From Planobispora longispora (GTDB taxonomy: Bacteria; Actinomycetota; Actinomycetes; Streptosporangiales; Streptosporangiaceae), in NCBI RefSeq assembly GCF_016863135.1, contig NZ_BOOH01000029.1:16012-80011 (forward strand): a stretch of 64,000 nt of DNA, read 5' to 3'. This document shows, piece after piece, positions 8,518 to 16,601 of the stretch. The notes under the pieces are model-generated. The model was given only the letters and a program-made list of their open reading frames with translations, was not told where the DNA came from and searched no databases. A program made the translations under genes and the position numbers. The number at the start of each line of letters is the position of its first letter. Within the stretch, counting starts at the first letter, position 1.

Positions 8518-9015
8518 GTGCAGACAGGGGACCGGGCCGATCGCGACGCCTACCGCAGGGCCGTGGGGCGTTTCGCGACCGGCATCACGATCGTCACCAC
8601 CCGGCTCGACGAGATCGACTACGCGATGACCGTCAACTCCTTCGCCTCGGTCTCCCTCGACCCCCTGCTCGCGCTGATCTGCGTGGAGAAGGTCGCCCGC
8701 TTCCACGGCGCCGTGCTCTCGGCCGGGGTGTGGGGCGTGTCGGTCCTCGAGGAGAGCGCCGAGGACGCCTCCCGCTTCTTCGCCCACCGGGGCCGCCCGC
8801 TCGAGGGTCAGCTCGAGGGCCACCCGCACCACCACGGCCGGCTCGGCGTCGCGCTGTTCGACGACGCCCTGGCCACCGTCGAGTGCCGGACCGTCGCCGT
8901 CCACGACGGCGGCGACCACTCGATCGTGGTCGGCGAGGTGGTCGCGGTGGCGACCCCGGCCGACGGCTCGCCCCTGCTCTACCACGAAGGTCGCTACCGC
9001 CGCCTGTCGGGATGA
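8518..9015 (+). CDS. Flavin reductase family protein (FMN-binding split barrel)
   Basis: 165-residue flavin reductase-like protein with the family hallmarks RRAVGRFATGITIVTT at the N-terminus, MTVNSFASVSLDPLLALICV for flavin binding, and a conserved C-terminal HEGRYRRL. Such proteins reduce FMN or FAD with NAD(P)H, often for a two-component monooxygenase, but no oxygenase partner lies next to it. GTG 8518 is preferred over the upstream TTG 8500 because TAAGGT (8505-8510) sits 7 nt before it, a leaderless arrangement. Confidence 0.85.
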   Translation: MQTGDRADRDAYRRAVGRFATGITIVTTRLDEIDYAMTVNSFASVSLDPLLALICVEKVARFHGAVLSAGVWGVSVLEESAEDASRFFAHRGRPLEGQLEGHPHHHGRLGVALFDDALATVECRTVAVHDGGDHSIVVGEVVAVATPADGSPLLYHEGRYRRLSG

Positions 9016-9030
9016 CACACAATCGTCGGT

Positions 9031-9471
9031 ATGCGGCGATGGCACCGGGTACGGCGGACGATCAACTACGTGAACCTGTCCACGCCCCTCGGGCTGCTGG
9101 TGGCCCGCCTCGGCCGCGCGCGGGTGACGGCGGGACCCGACGGGCTGGTGCTGGCCTACGGCTACCGCATCCCGTTCCCGATCGCGGGGGCCTTCACCAT
9201 CGGCAACGTGGTCCTGACCCGGCACGGTGAGGCGGAGGGCTACCTGTCCGGCGCCCTGCTCCGCCACGAGGACCGGCACGCCTCGCAGTACGCCGCCTGC
9301 GCGGGCCTGCCGATGCTCCCGCTCTACGTCGTCGCGGTGATCGTCTCGATGCTGGTCTGCGGGAACCAGGCGTCGTGGAACCTGTTCGAGCGGCTGGCGA
9401 ACCTGGAGGACGGGAACTACCCGCGCGTCTCGCCGTGGTGGGCCAGGGCGAGGCGGCCCGGCCGGGAGTGA
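9031..9471 (+). CDS. Small membrane-associated protein with HExxH motif (unknown function)
   Basis: 146 residues, not assigned to a named family. The central motif LLRHEDRHASQYAA contains HEDRH, a match to the zinc-metallopeptidase HExxH signature. It is followed by one strongly hydrophobic segment (MLPLYVVAVIVSMLVCG), then NLFERLANLEDGNY, which contains glutamates that could act as a third zinc ligand. The N-terminus is basic (MRRWHRVRRT). A miniature membrane peptidase is possible, but the length is far below usual metalloproteases. It ends inside the bidirectional hairpin at 9458-9515, convergent with the acylase gene. Confidence 0.7.
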   Translation: MRRWHRVRRTINYVNLSTPLGLLVARLGRARVTAGPDGLVLAYGYRIPFPIAGAFTIGNVVLTRHGEAEGYLSGALLRHEDRHASQYAACAGLPMLPLYVVAVIVSMLVCGNQASWNLFERLANLEDGNYPRVSPWWARARRPGRE

Positions 9472-9515
9472 ACCCCGGCCGGAGCATTCATGACCGGGGT
9501 TCACTCCCCGGCCGG
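9458..9515. terminator. Bidirectional hairpin terminator
   Basis: Arms 9458-9478 and 9494-9515 form a stem of about 21 bp with a single extra C; the core GAGTGAACCCCGG / CCGGGGTTCACTC is perfect, and the loop is 15 nt. It lies between two convergent genes and begins within the last codons of the left one. There is no long T-tract, as usual in high-GC actinobacteria. Confidence 0.75.
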
Positions 9516-9559
9516 GACGCTCACGGCCGGGGAGTCACCGCCTCAACCGGTCCCGGTCC

Positions 9560-12136
9560 TCACGGGACGAGCGTCAGCGTGTTCGCCGCCGCCTCGCGCA
9601 CCGACTCCTCGCGGGCGTGCATCGGGGTGGTCTTCCCGCTCGCCCACAGCGGCGCCTGGTCGGCGTAGTTGCCGTGGAAGGCGTGCCCGGAGGCGCCGGT
9701 CAGGTTGATCCACCGGGACCTGTCGGGATCGGCCAGGTCGACGACCATCCGCATGGACGGCAGCCAGCCCACCGCGTAGTCCTCCTGCACGTCCCACCCG
9801 GCGGCGTTGACCGCGTCGTCGTTGCCGCTCACCGGGAACGGATCCCGGTTGAACAGCCACTCGATCGGGGCGATGCCCGACGAGCCCAGCGACTGGTGGG
9901 TCAGCTTCAGGGCGTGCAGGTCGCCCCAGCGCCACGCCCGGACGTCCGGGCCGAGGCGCCCGCTCAGTTCGTCGTAGGCCAGGCCCAGGGCCCGGCGCAG
10001 CATGTCGTCCCTGCTCTCCCGGGCACCCGTGGCGACGTCGTCCCAGAAGGGGTCCCCGGGCCGCTCCAGCATCGTGCGGACCACCTCGAACCACCGGTCG
10101 CCGCCGCCCGGCCGGGCGCCCTCGGGCAGGTCGTCGTTGAAGGTCTCGATCAGCAGGTGGCGCCAGACGGCGTTGAAGTACATCGCCGGGGCGGAGTCCG
10201 CCTCCTGGGAGCCGTCCCACTCGCGCAGCAGCTCGCGGGCGCCCTCGGCGGGCCCGGCCAGGTCCAGGTCCATCAGCCTGGGCACCAGGAACCGGGCGAA
10301 GCCGTTGTGGCTGTCCTGCTGCAGGGCGCTCATCGCGGCGGCGTCCACCTCGCCCTTCTTCAGCGCGGCGTCCAGGCGGTCCAGGATGCGCTGGGAGCGG
10401 TAGCCGTACGCCCAGTCCCCGGTGAGCAGGTGCGGGTAGGAGGCGGGGTCGGCGACCGCGTTGTTGGCGGTCACGACGTAGCCCTCCGGCGGGTTGTAGA
10501 GGCTGGGCAGCTCGTCGAAGGGGACCGTGCCCCGCCAGTCGTGCTCGCCGGTCCATCCGGGCACCGGCCAGGCGCCGTCGCCCCGGGTCCGGACGGGGAT
10601 CCGGCCGGGCGCCTGGTAGCCGATGTTGCCCTCGACGTCGGCGTAGACGATGTTCTGCGCGGGCACGTCGAACTTGGCGGCCGCGGCCCGGAACTCCTCC
10701 CAGTTCCGCGCCGTGTTGAGCATGAAGATCGCATCCGCGGTCCGGCCGGGCTCCAGCGCGGTCCACCTGAGCGCGACCGCGTTGGCCGCGCCGGCCTCCC
10801 CGCCCGCGGCCACGGCCGCGCCGGGCAGCGTCTCGCGCACGTTCGTCATGGCGTCGGAGATGATCGGCCCGTGCGCGGTCTCCCGGACCCGCAGGCGGAC
10901 CGGCTCGCTCCCGGCCACCTGGATGGTCTCGGTCCGCACGGTGAGCGGCTTCCACTCGCCCGTCAGCAGGTAGGAGTCGTCCTTGACCTGCTCCAGGTAC
11001 AGGTCGGCGACGTCGGGGCCGAGGTTGGTGAAGCCCCAGGCGATCGTCCCGTTGTGCCCGATGATCACGCCGGGCACCCCGGAGAAGGTGAACCCCGTGA
11101 CGTCGAAGGGGCAGGCGGCGCTCTTCGTGCGGCAGTGCAGCCCCGCCTGATACCAGACCGAGGGCAGGGCGGCCGACAGGTGCGGGTCGTTGGCCAGCAG
11201 CGGCTTGCCGGAGGCCGTGTGCCGGCCGCTCACCACCCAGGAGTTGGAGCCGATGCCGTTGCCGCCCGCGGGGTCGCCCATCAGGCTCGGCACCGCCCGC
11301 AGGGCCCGCGAGGCACGGGTCAGCACGTCGGCGTTGAGGCGCGTGACGCTCTCCCGGGCCGGGCCGTCCTCCTCGCGCGGGTCCGCGTCCTGGTCGAACT
11401 TCCCGCCGGAGACCGCGCCCCGGGTCACGATCGGCTGATTGGCGTCGAACGGGTAGGCGGGCCAGAGCTGCTCCACCCGCTCGCGGGGCAGCTTCGCCGC
11501 CGCGAGCGCCCGGCTGATCTCATCGGACATGTTGGAGCGCAGGTCCCAGGCCATGGCCTTGAGCCAGGCCAGGGAGTCGGCCGGGGTCCAGGGTTCGGGC
11601 CGGTAGTCGGAGTTGGTCAGCTTCAGGACCGCGTACTCCAGGCTCCTGTCCGACGCCCCCTGGTTGTCCTCCATCCAGGCGTTCACGCCCGCGGCGTAGG
11701 CGTCGAGGGCGTGCCGGGTCTCCTCGGCCAGCAGCGGCAGCTCCTGCTCGGCCACCTTCCGCCAGCCCATGGTCCGGATGACCTTGTCCTCGGTGAGCGT
11801 CGAGGAGCCGAACATCTCCGAGAGCCGCCCGGCGGTCACGTGCCGCCGGAAATCCATCTCGAAGAACCGGTCCTGGGCGTGGACGTATCCCTGGGCGAGG
11901 AAGAGATCCTCCGAAGAGTCTGCATAAATGTGGGGAATGCCGTTTTTATCGCGATATACGGTTACTTTTCCGGCTAGGCCATCGACCTTGAGCTCGCCCG
12001 AGAGCTGGGGGAAGGATGCCCGTACGTTCCACACGACCACCCCGCCGAGAGCCAGCCCGAGCACCACGACGACGGTGAGCGCTCGCGCGAGCCACTTCAG
12101 CGATCGGGGCATCCAGGCATACGGCCGGAACCTCAC
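9560..12136 (-). CDS. Penicillin acylase (Ntn-hydrolase) family protein, membrane-anchored or secreted
   Basis: 858-residue precursor of the penicillin-amidase family (acyl-homoserine-lactone acylase/penicillin acylase type). Basic residues and a hydrophobic helix at 15-35 (WLARALTVVVVLGLALGGVVV) form a signal anchor. The alpha-chain motifs YRDKNGIPHIYA and LAQGYVHAQDRFFEMD are clear. The auto-cleavage site is GSNSW near residue 298, whose Ser becomes the N-terminal nucleophile of the beta chain. NDPHL and AWGFTNLGPDVADLY follow. GTG 12136 has a strong AGGAGG 5 nt upstream. A run of rare AT-rich codons at about residues 50-73 is unusual for this genome. The substrate is unknown. Confidence 0.93.
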   Translation of the reverse strand: MRFRPYAWMPRSLKWLARALTVVVVLGLALGGVVVWNVRASFPQLSGELKVDGLAGKVTVYRDKNGIPHIYADSSEDLFLAQGYVHAQDRFFEMDFRRHVTAGRLSEMFGSSTLTEDKVIRTMGWRKVAEQELPLLAEETRHALDAYAAGVNAWMEDNQGASDRSLEYAVLKLTNSDYRPEPWTPADSLAWLKAMAWDLRSNMSDEISRALAAAKLPRERVEQLWPAYPFDANQPIVTRGAVSGGKFDQDADPREEDGPARESVTRLNADVLTRASRALRAVPSLMGDPAGGNGIGSNSWVVSGRHTASGKPLLANDPHLSAALPSVWYQAGLHCRTKSAACPFDVTGFTFSGVPGVIIGHNGTIAWGFTNLGPDVADLYLEQVKDDSYLLTGEWKPLTVRTETIQVAGSEPVRLRVRETAHGPIISDAMTNVRETLPGAAVAAGGEAGAANAVALRWTALEPGRTADAIFMLNTARNWEEFRAAAAKFDVPAQNIVYADVEGNIGYQAPGRIPVRTRGDGAWPVPGWTGEHDWRGTVPFDELPSLYNPPEGYVVTANNAVADPASYPHLLTGDWAYGYRSQRILDRLDAALKKGEVDAAAMSALQQDSHNGFARFLVPRLMDLDLAGPAEGARELLREWDGSQEADSAPAMYFNAVWRHLLIETFNDDLPEGARPGGGDRWFEVVRTMLERPGDPFWDDVATGARESRDDMLRRALGLAYDELSGRLGPDVRAWRWGDLHALKLTHQSLGSSGIAPIEWLFNRDPFPVSGNDDAVNAAGWDVQEDYAVGWLPSMRMVVDLADPDRSRWINLTGASGHAFHGNYADQAPLWASGKTTPMHAREESVREAAANTLTLVP

Positions 12137-12222
12137 AAAGACCTCCTAGGTGACATGTCCCAGCAAGTCTGTCAGCCCCCCGGAGTGGGGGCGCCATTCT
12201 CGCATCCGCCACAATGCGGCGC

Positions 12223-12699
12223 ATGGAGTTCACCACCGCCGACCTCATCGACGCCCACGGCGACACCCTGGCGAGCTGCGTGACGCAGTTCCGCTCGTAC
12301 GGCCTGCGCCCCCGCTTCGCCGGGCCCGTCGCCACCATCCGCTGCCTGGAGGACAACGCCCTGGTCAAGAAGGTGCTGGCGACCCCGGGAGAGGGCCGGG
12401 TCCTGGTCGTGGACGGCGCGGGCTCGCTGCGCACCGCCCTGATGGGCGACATGATCGCGGCCTCCGCCGTCGCCTCGGGCTGGTCCGGCGTCGTGATCAA
12501 CGGCGCGGTCCGCGACACGGTCGCCTTCGCCGCCCTCGACCTGGGGATCAAGGCCCTCGGCTCCAACCCCCGCAAGAGCGCCAAGGACGGCGCCGGCGAG
12601 GTCGACGTCCCCGTCACCTTCGGCGAGGTCACCTTCGCCCCGGGCGCCTGGCTCTACAGCGACGAGGACGGCATCGTCGTCAGCCCGCACGCCCTCTGA
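12223..12699 (+). CDS. rraA: RraA family protein (RNase E activity regulator / 4-hydroxy-4-methyl-2-oxoglutarate aldolase type)
   Basis: 158-residue RraA-fold protein ([43 protein letters not shown]). The NGAVRD motif keeps the Arg-Asp pair that binds metal and substrate in the aldolase/oxaloacetate decarboxylase members, so an enzymatic role is as likely as RNase E inhibition; sequence alone cannot separate them. ATG 12223 is preferred over ATG 12214 because it begins MEFTTADL like its relatives. It is divergent from the acylase gene and convergent with the ATPase. Confidence 0.87.
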   Translation: MEFTTADLIDAHGDTLASCVTQFRSYGLRPRFAGPVATIRCLEDNALVKKVLATPGEGRVLVVDGAGSLRTALMGDMIAASAVASGWSGVVINGAVRDTVAFAALDLGIKALGSNPRKSAKDGAGEVDVPVTFGEVTFAPGAWLYSDEDGIVVSPHAL

Positions 12700-12744
12700 G
12701 CACGCCCGGGCCCGCCGGGCCGCGCCGTCCGGTGCGCCCTCCGG

Positions 12745-14160
12745 TCAGATGAGATCCGGGGCGAAGACGTCGGCGGCGGTGAGGGTGAGGATCCCCGGGG
12801 TCGCGTTGACGATCGAGTCGCGGGCGCAGACGGCGTAGGCGAGGTCGTCCGGGACGGCGGGCAGTTCGGCCGCCGCGGAGGCGAGCATGCGGCAGAACCG
12901 CGCCGCGTCCACCTTGCGGGCCCACGTGCACTCGCCCACCATGACCGGCGTCTCCGCGCCGTCGCGCCGTCCGACGACCACCGCGTCGATCTGGCCCTGG
13001 CCGTCGGCGCGCCACCACGGGCCCACCGCGACGACGGAGGGGGCCAGACGCCCGGCCGCCGCCAGGCGCCTGAGGTGCTCCCGGAAGGCGTCCTCGTACA
13101 CCGCGCCCATGCGGTCGTCCAGCGCGGAGACGATCTCGCCGACGACGGAGTAGCCGAGACCGCGTTCGATCTCGGCGCGGTGGCGTTCGAGGACGTCCAA
13201 GTAGAAGGAGAGGAAATTGTCGGCGATGCGGTAGATCCTCTTACGGCTGCGCCTGGGGTCCTCGGTGACCGGCACCTGGCGTTCCACCAGCCGCGTCTGG
13301 ACGAGCCGGTCCAGGGTGCGGCTCGGCTCCGCGTTGACCGCGTCGGTGATCTCCTGGTGCTTGGTCCTGCCGGAGGCGATCGCGAAGAGCACCCCGGCGG
13401 GCAGGCTCCCGGGGTCGGCCTCGCAGGCGACGATCCGGTCGCCCTCGGCGAGCAGCGGGGAGCCCGGGCGGCAGGCGAGCCGCCGGAGGTTCTCGATCAC
13501 CGACGTGTCCTGGTCCCACCAGTCGAGATACTGCGGCGTCCCGCCGACCACCCCGTAGGCCAGCGCGCGTTCGGCGGGCCGGAGATCGGGCAGCATCGCC
13601 GCGACCTCGTGCGGGCGGAAAGGCCGCAGCGGCAGGGCGAGGCCGATCCGTCCGTGGAGCGGCTGCCGGTCGCCCTGGACGGCCTCCATCGTCCGCACCG
13701 ACGACCCGCAGATCAGGATGCGCAGCAGGGTCTTCCCGCGGGACCGGTCGAGGAACGCCCGCAGGGTCCCCGGCAGCGCGGGCGAAAGGGCGATCAACTC
13801 GGGGAACTCGTCGAGGACCAGCAGGAGCGGCTCGTCGCGGGCCGCTCCGGCGAGCCCGTCCAGGAGATCCTCCCAGCGTTCGTACGGCCGCGCGCGCAGG
13901 TCGCGGCCGGGGATCGTGACCGTGGCCGCCACCCGGTTGGAGAGCTCCGCCAGCTCGTCGGCGACCGGGCGGCGCGTCGCCGTGTGGAAGACGGTGCGCC
14001 GTCCCACGGCGAAGTGCTCGACGAGGGTGGTCTTGCCGACGCGGCGGCGGCCCCAGATGAGCGCGGGGTCGGGGAAAGGGCTCTCCCACCAGTGTTCCAG
14101 CGCCTCCAGCTCCGCCGCGCGACCGACGAAACGCCGTGAGGTCATGGAACGAGCTGACAT
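12745..14160 (-). CDS. AAA ATPase with C-terminal DUF234/PD-(D/E)XK-like domain
   Basis: 471-residue protein of the archaeal-type ATPase family. N-terminal STAND-like P-loop: Walker A GRRRVGKTT, Walker B LLLVLDEFPEL, sensor ICGSS. A middle winged helix (TKHQEITDAVNAEPSRTLDRL) precedes the C-terminal DUF234 region, where IDAVVVGRR followed by VMVGECTW resembles a PD-(D/E)XK core, with Cys where Lys often stands. These ATPases are common in archaea and sporadic in bacteria; their role is not established. The ATG at 14160 is 7 nt after a TAAGTT -10 box that lies inside an operator-like palindrome. Confidence 0.8.
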   Translation of the reverse strand: MSARSMTSRRFVGRAAELEALEHWWESPFPDPALIWGRRRVGKTTLVEHFAVGRRTVFHTATRRPVADELAELSNRVAATVTIPGRDLRARPYERWEDLLDGLAGAARDEPLLLVLDEFPELIALSPALPGTLRAFLDRSRGKTLLRILICGSSVRTMEAVQGDRQPLHGRIGLALPLRPFRPHEVAAMLPDLRPAERALAYGVVGGTPQYLDWWDQDTSVIENLRRLACRPGSPLLAEGDRIVACEADPGSLPAGVLFAIASGRTKHQEITDAVNAEPSRTLDRLVQTRLVERQVPVTEDPRRSRKRIYRIADNFLSFYLDVLERHRAEIERGLGYSVVGEIVSALDDRMGAVYEDAFREHLRRLAAAGRLAPSVVAVGPWWRADGQGQIDAVVVGRRDGAETPVMVGECTWARKVDAARFCRMLASAAAELPAVPDDLAYAVCARDSIVNATPGILTLTAADVFAPDLI

Positions 14161-14163
14161 GAG

Positions 14164-14224
14164 AGGTAACTTACGTCAGGCGTGAGTTGCACCAGGTGCA
14201 GGTGATGGCGAACGTAAGTTACGT
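14164..14224 (-). promoter_or_regulatory. Concentric palindrome / paired operators upstream of the ATPase gene
   Basis: Two 13-bp sites, AGGTAACTTACGT (14164-14176, one mismatch from perfect) and ACGTAAGTTACGT (14212-14224, perfect palindrome), lie 48 bp apart. Exactly midway, at 14188-14200, is a third palindrome, TGCACCAGGTGCA, so the whole 57 bp is symmetric about 14194. The left site overlaps the putative -10 (TAAGTT on the minus strand) of the ATPase gene. This suggests a repressor-controlled, possibly looped promoter, although the outer arms could also form an RNA hairpin. Confidence 0.55.
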
Positions 14225-14230
14225 GTCGCG

Positions 14231-14710
14231 TCAGGTGAGGACCGTCTCCCGCACCACCGCGTGCATGACGAAGCCGTTGCGCTCGAAGAAGCGGGACGCC
14301 CCCTCGTTGCCCGCGTAGGCGGTCACCCCGGCGTACTGCGCGCCGTGGCCGCGGGCCCACGCCCTGAACTCCTCCACCAGCCGGGCGCCGATTTTCTGGC
14401 CGCGGTAGGGGGGCCGCACGTAGATGCTGCCGAGGGTGGCGACCACGACCGGGCGCATCGGGGTGGGGCCGGACACCGAGCCGGTCAGGTGGCCGATGAT
14501 CCGCTCGCCGTCGTCGGCCACCAGCACCAGGCGACCGGGGTCGTCCACGGCCTCGGCGAACTTCGCCGCGCCGTACTCCCGGGGCCAGTTCACGTTCAGC
14601 GCCGGGTCGCGGGCGCCCGCGTCCTCGGCGAACAGCGCCGCACTGCAGGCGACCACGCCGTCGAGATCACGCGCCTGCGCCCGCCGTACGACAACACCGT
14701 TCTCACTCAT
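14231..14710 (-). CDS. GNAT family N-acetyltransferase
   Basis: 159-residue single-domain GNAT. Motif A, YRGQKIGARLVEEF, with the R/Q-x-x-G-x-G/A acetyl-CoA loop, is followed by motif B with ASRFFERNGF near the C-terminus. The substrate is unknown. ATG 14710 (MSENGVVVRRA) is chosen; an upstream ATG at 14740 lies only 1 bp from the preceding gene's stop. That preceding gene encodes a CysRS-like protein, and the two are on the same strand and probably co-transcribed. It is too short to be the double-GNAT mycothiol synthase MshD. Confidence 0.85.
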   Translation of the reverse strand: MSENGVVVRRAQARDLDGVVACSAALFAEDAGARDPALNVNWPREYGAAKFAEAVDDPGRLVLVADDGERIIGHLTGSVSGPTPMRPVVVATLGSIYVRPPYRGQKIGARLVEEFRAWARGHGAQYAGVTAYAGNEGASRFFERNGFVMHAVVRETVLT

Positions 14711-14740
14711 GATCGCGACGCTATCGGCCGGCACCGACAT

Positions 14741-15568
14741 TTAACCGGCCGGGGGACGGGAACGGCCGATCTCCGAGGGGAGGTCCAGGGCGAGGACCTG
14801 GTCGAGGTGGAGGAACGCCTCGAAGCGGGATCCGGGGGCGAGCGACTCGTCCCGCTCCAGCTCGTCCATCAGGCGCAGGGCGGCCGGGCTGCCGAGGTCG
14901 TCGTCGAGGGCGTCCTCGATCGCGGCGACCCGGTCGGCGGGCATCGGGGCGCTCGGCGCCTCCGACCACGTCGCGACCCGGAAACGCCAGAGCCGCAGGG
15001 TCCCGTCCGCACCGCGCAGGGCGTCCCAGGTGAGCTCCGCGTCCTCGCGGTAGTGGTGTCCCAGCAGCGCCAGCCGTACGGCCAGCGGATCGAGACCCGC
15101 CTCCGTCACGTCCCGGAGCCGCACGGCGCCCTCCCCGCCCTGCCCCGCGAGGAGCTCCCGGCCCTCGAAGAGCAGCCTCCCGCTCCCGGTCCACCGGGCG
15201 ATCCCCGGGAGGCCCGCGTCGAAGACGATCAGCCCGGGAGGCGTCCCCAGCTCGATCACCCCGGGGGCGAACCCGGAGACCAGCGTCGCCGCCTCATCCA
15301 CCGGCAGCGAGCGGTCCGGAGGCCGGACGTTCAGCGCCGGCAGGTCGTCCGCGAACGCCTCCCCGTCGGTCGCGTGGCAGGCCAGCACCCGCACCCGGCG
15401 GCGTCCGGCGAGCCGCCCGATCAGGTCGGCCAGCAGGAACGACCGGAGGTCCCCCAGATGAGGCCGGTGCCCGGCGGACGGGCCGAAGGCGTACAGCCGC
15501 AGGGAACGGGCGCCCGCGGGCACGACCGGCTCGACCCGCCGCCGCGCCGCGTCATAGAGCCGCAACAT
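14741..15568 (-). CDS. Degenerate cysteinyl-tRNA synthetase / MshC-like protein
   Basis: 275 residues that follow the class I CysRS/MshC catalytic core from residue 1 (LRLYDAARRRVEPVVP; then HLGDLRSFLLADLIGR, which is the HIGH region as HLGD) to the post-KMSKS helix (DPLAVRLALLGHHYREDAELTW). The KMSKS loop has decayed to GRELLAGQ. The first zinc ligand, Cys in the usual MYVCGPT, is replaced (LYAFGPS). There is no anticodon-binding domain. It is not a functional CysRS by these criteria; it may be an amino-acid ligase of altered specificity or a non-catalytic paralog. ATG 15568 follows TAGGCT by 6 nt (leaderless). Confidence 0.7.
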   Translation of the reverse strand: MLRLYDAARRRVEPVVPAGARSLRLYAFGPSAGHRPHLGDLRSFLLADLIGRLAGRRRVRVLACHATDGEAFADDLPALNVRPPDRSLPVDEAATLVSGFAPGVIELGTPPGLIVFDAGLPGIARWTGSGRLLFEGRELLAGQGGEGAVRLRDVTEAGLDPLAVRLALLGHHYREDAELTWDALRGADGTLRLWRFRVATWSEAPSAPMPADRVAAIEDALDDDLGSPAALRLMDELERDESLAPGSRFEAFLHLDQVLALDLPSEIGRSRPPAG

Positions 15569-15723
15569 GCCCCGAGCCTAATCGGGCTTGATCGGGCGCA
15601 GGAGCCACGGCGCCGACAAGGCGGTCACGGAAAATTCCCGGGCGGTGTCCATCCGGCCGGATCCCGTCCGTGGTGATGCCGTACGGCGTCACGCCCGTGC
15701 GGCACACGACATGGAGGACCGGC

Positions 15724-16356
15724 ATGGACAAGAACACGATCATGGACTGGCTGACCGCCGAGCGCCTGAGCCTCGCCGACTTCCTCGACGAGCTCGAACC
15801 GCACGAGTGGGAGGCGGACTCGCTGTGCCCCGGCTGGACGGTCCACGACGTGGCCGCCCACCTGACGCTGTCCACCCGGACCACCCTGCTGGGTACGATC
15901 ACGGGCATGATCAGGGCTCGGGGCGACTGGGACCGGATGACCGCCGCCGAAGCACGGCGGCGAGCCGCCCGGTACCGGCCCGCGGAGCTCATCGAGCAGG
16001 TGCGGGCGACGGCGGGCTCGGCCCACCGCGCGCCCGGCGCCGGTCCGCTGGACCCGCTGGTCGACGCGCTGGTGCACGGGCAGGACATCGCGCGCCCGCT
16101 GGGCCGGGTCCGCGAGATGCCCGCACGGCAGGCCGCCGCCGCCCTCGACCACGTCCGCGACAGCCTCTTCTACGGCGCCCGGCGCCGCTTCAAGGGCATG
16201 CGGCTGATCGCGACCGACCTGGACTGGTCCGCCGGCGGAGGACCGGACGAGATCCGCGGCCCGGTGGGCGACCTGCTCCTGCTGGCGACCGGCCGCGCCG
16301 CCGGGCTCGCCGGGCTGTCCGGACGAGGCGCGGAAAGGATCGCGGCCACCCTGTGA
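15724..16356 (+). CDS. Maleylpyruvate isomerase family mycothiol-dependent protein
   Basis: 210-residue member of the DinB-fold MDMPI family (TIGR03083 type). The N-terminal four-helix bundle has the hallmark LCPGWTVHDVAAHLT with its metal-binding His, and a second conserved His in LVHGQDIARPLG. Members use mycothiol as cofactor for isomerase or S-transferase reactions, which fits mshB in the same window; the substrate cannot be assigned. ATG 15724 has GGAGG 6 nt upstream, which decides the start over the earlier ATG at 15676. Confidence 0.85.
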   Translation: MDKNTIMDWLTAERLSLADFLDELEPHEWEADSLCPGWTVHDVAAHLTLSTRTTLLGTITGMIRARGDWDRMTAAEARRRAARYRPAELIEQVRATAGSAHRAPGAGPLDPLVDALVHGQDIARPLGRVREMPARQAAAALDHVRDSLFYGARRRFKGMRLIATDLDWSAGGGPDEIRGPVGDLLLLATGRAAGLAGLSGRGAERIAATL

Positions 16357-16471
16357 ACGATCGGCCCAAGCGCGTCGCCGCCGGCCGGGACGGAGCGGTG
16401 GAGGGCTACGGCTGTGGGACATGGTCGTGCTGTGCGGGCGGGTCGTCCAGCCGGCTGTCGGGGCTGGGCTC

Positions 16472-16496
16472 CGGGGGTTCGACTCCCGCGACGCCC
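16472..16496 (+). other. tRNA 3'-end-like sequence (T-arm plus acceptor strand)
   Basis: CGGGGGTTCGACTCCCG has the form of a tRNA T-stem and loop (5-bp stem, GTTCGAC loop) and is followed by CGACGCCC, as an acceptor 3' strand would be. A weak 5' partner, GGGCTACG, exists about 85 bp upstream, but it has two mismatches, and no anticodon arm can be folded. This is at most a tRNA remnant or an attachment-site-like 3' fragment. It lies next to a broken P450 gene. Confidence 0.25.
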
Positions 16497-16579
16497 TGTT
16501 GACGTCTCATACCGGCGTATCGATCCTTGACTTGTTGATCCTCTGCCATGACCCGGCGATCCGGCTGAAGCACCGGATC

Positions 16580-16601
16580 GTCCTTTCGGGTCAGAAAGGA
16601 C
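16580..16601 (+). promoter_or_regulatory. Hairpin covering the P450 ribosome-binding site
   Basis: GTCCTTTC (16580-16587) and GAAAGGAC (16594-16601) form a perfect 8-bp stem with loop GGGTCA. The 3' arm contains the only Shine-Dalgarno-like sequence (AAAGGA) ahead of ATG 16612, so in the mRNA the ribosome-binding site would be paired. Confidence 0.4.

Noticed and set aside
9617..11977. 786-codon open frame on the plus strand
   Set aside because: Antisense of the penicillin-acylase gene; only the minus frame shows family motifs and a ribosome-binding site.
14231..14710. mshD (mycothiol synthase)
   Set aside because: MshD has two GNAT domains and about 300 residues; this protein has a single domain of 159 residues.
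16403..16496. Possible selenocysteine or other complete tRNA
   Set aside because: The T-arm fits, but the acceptor stem has mismatches and no anticodon stem-loop (no CTTCAAA-type loop) can be folded.
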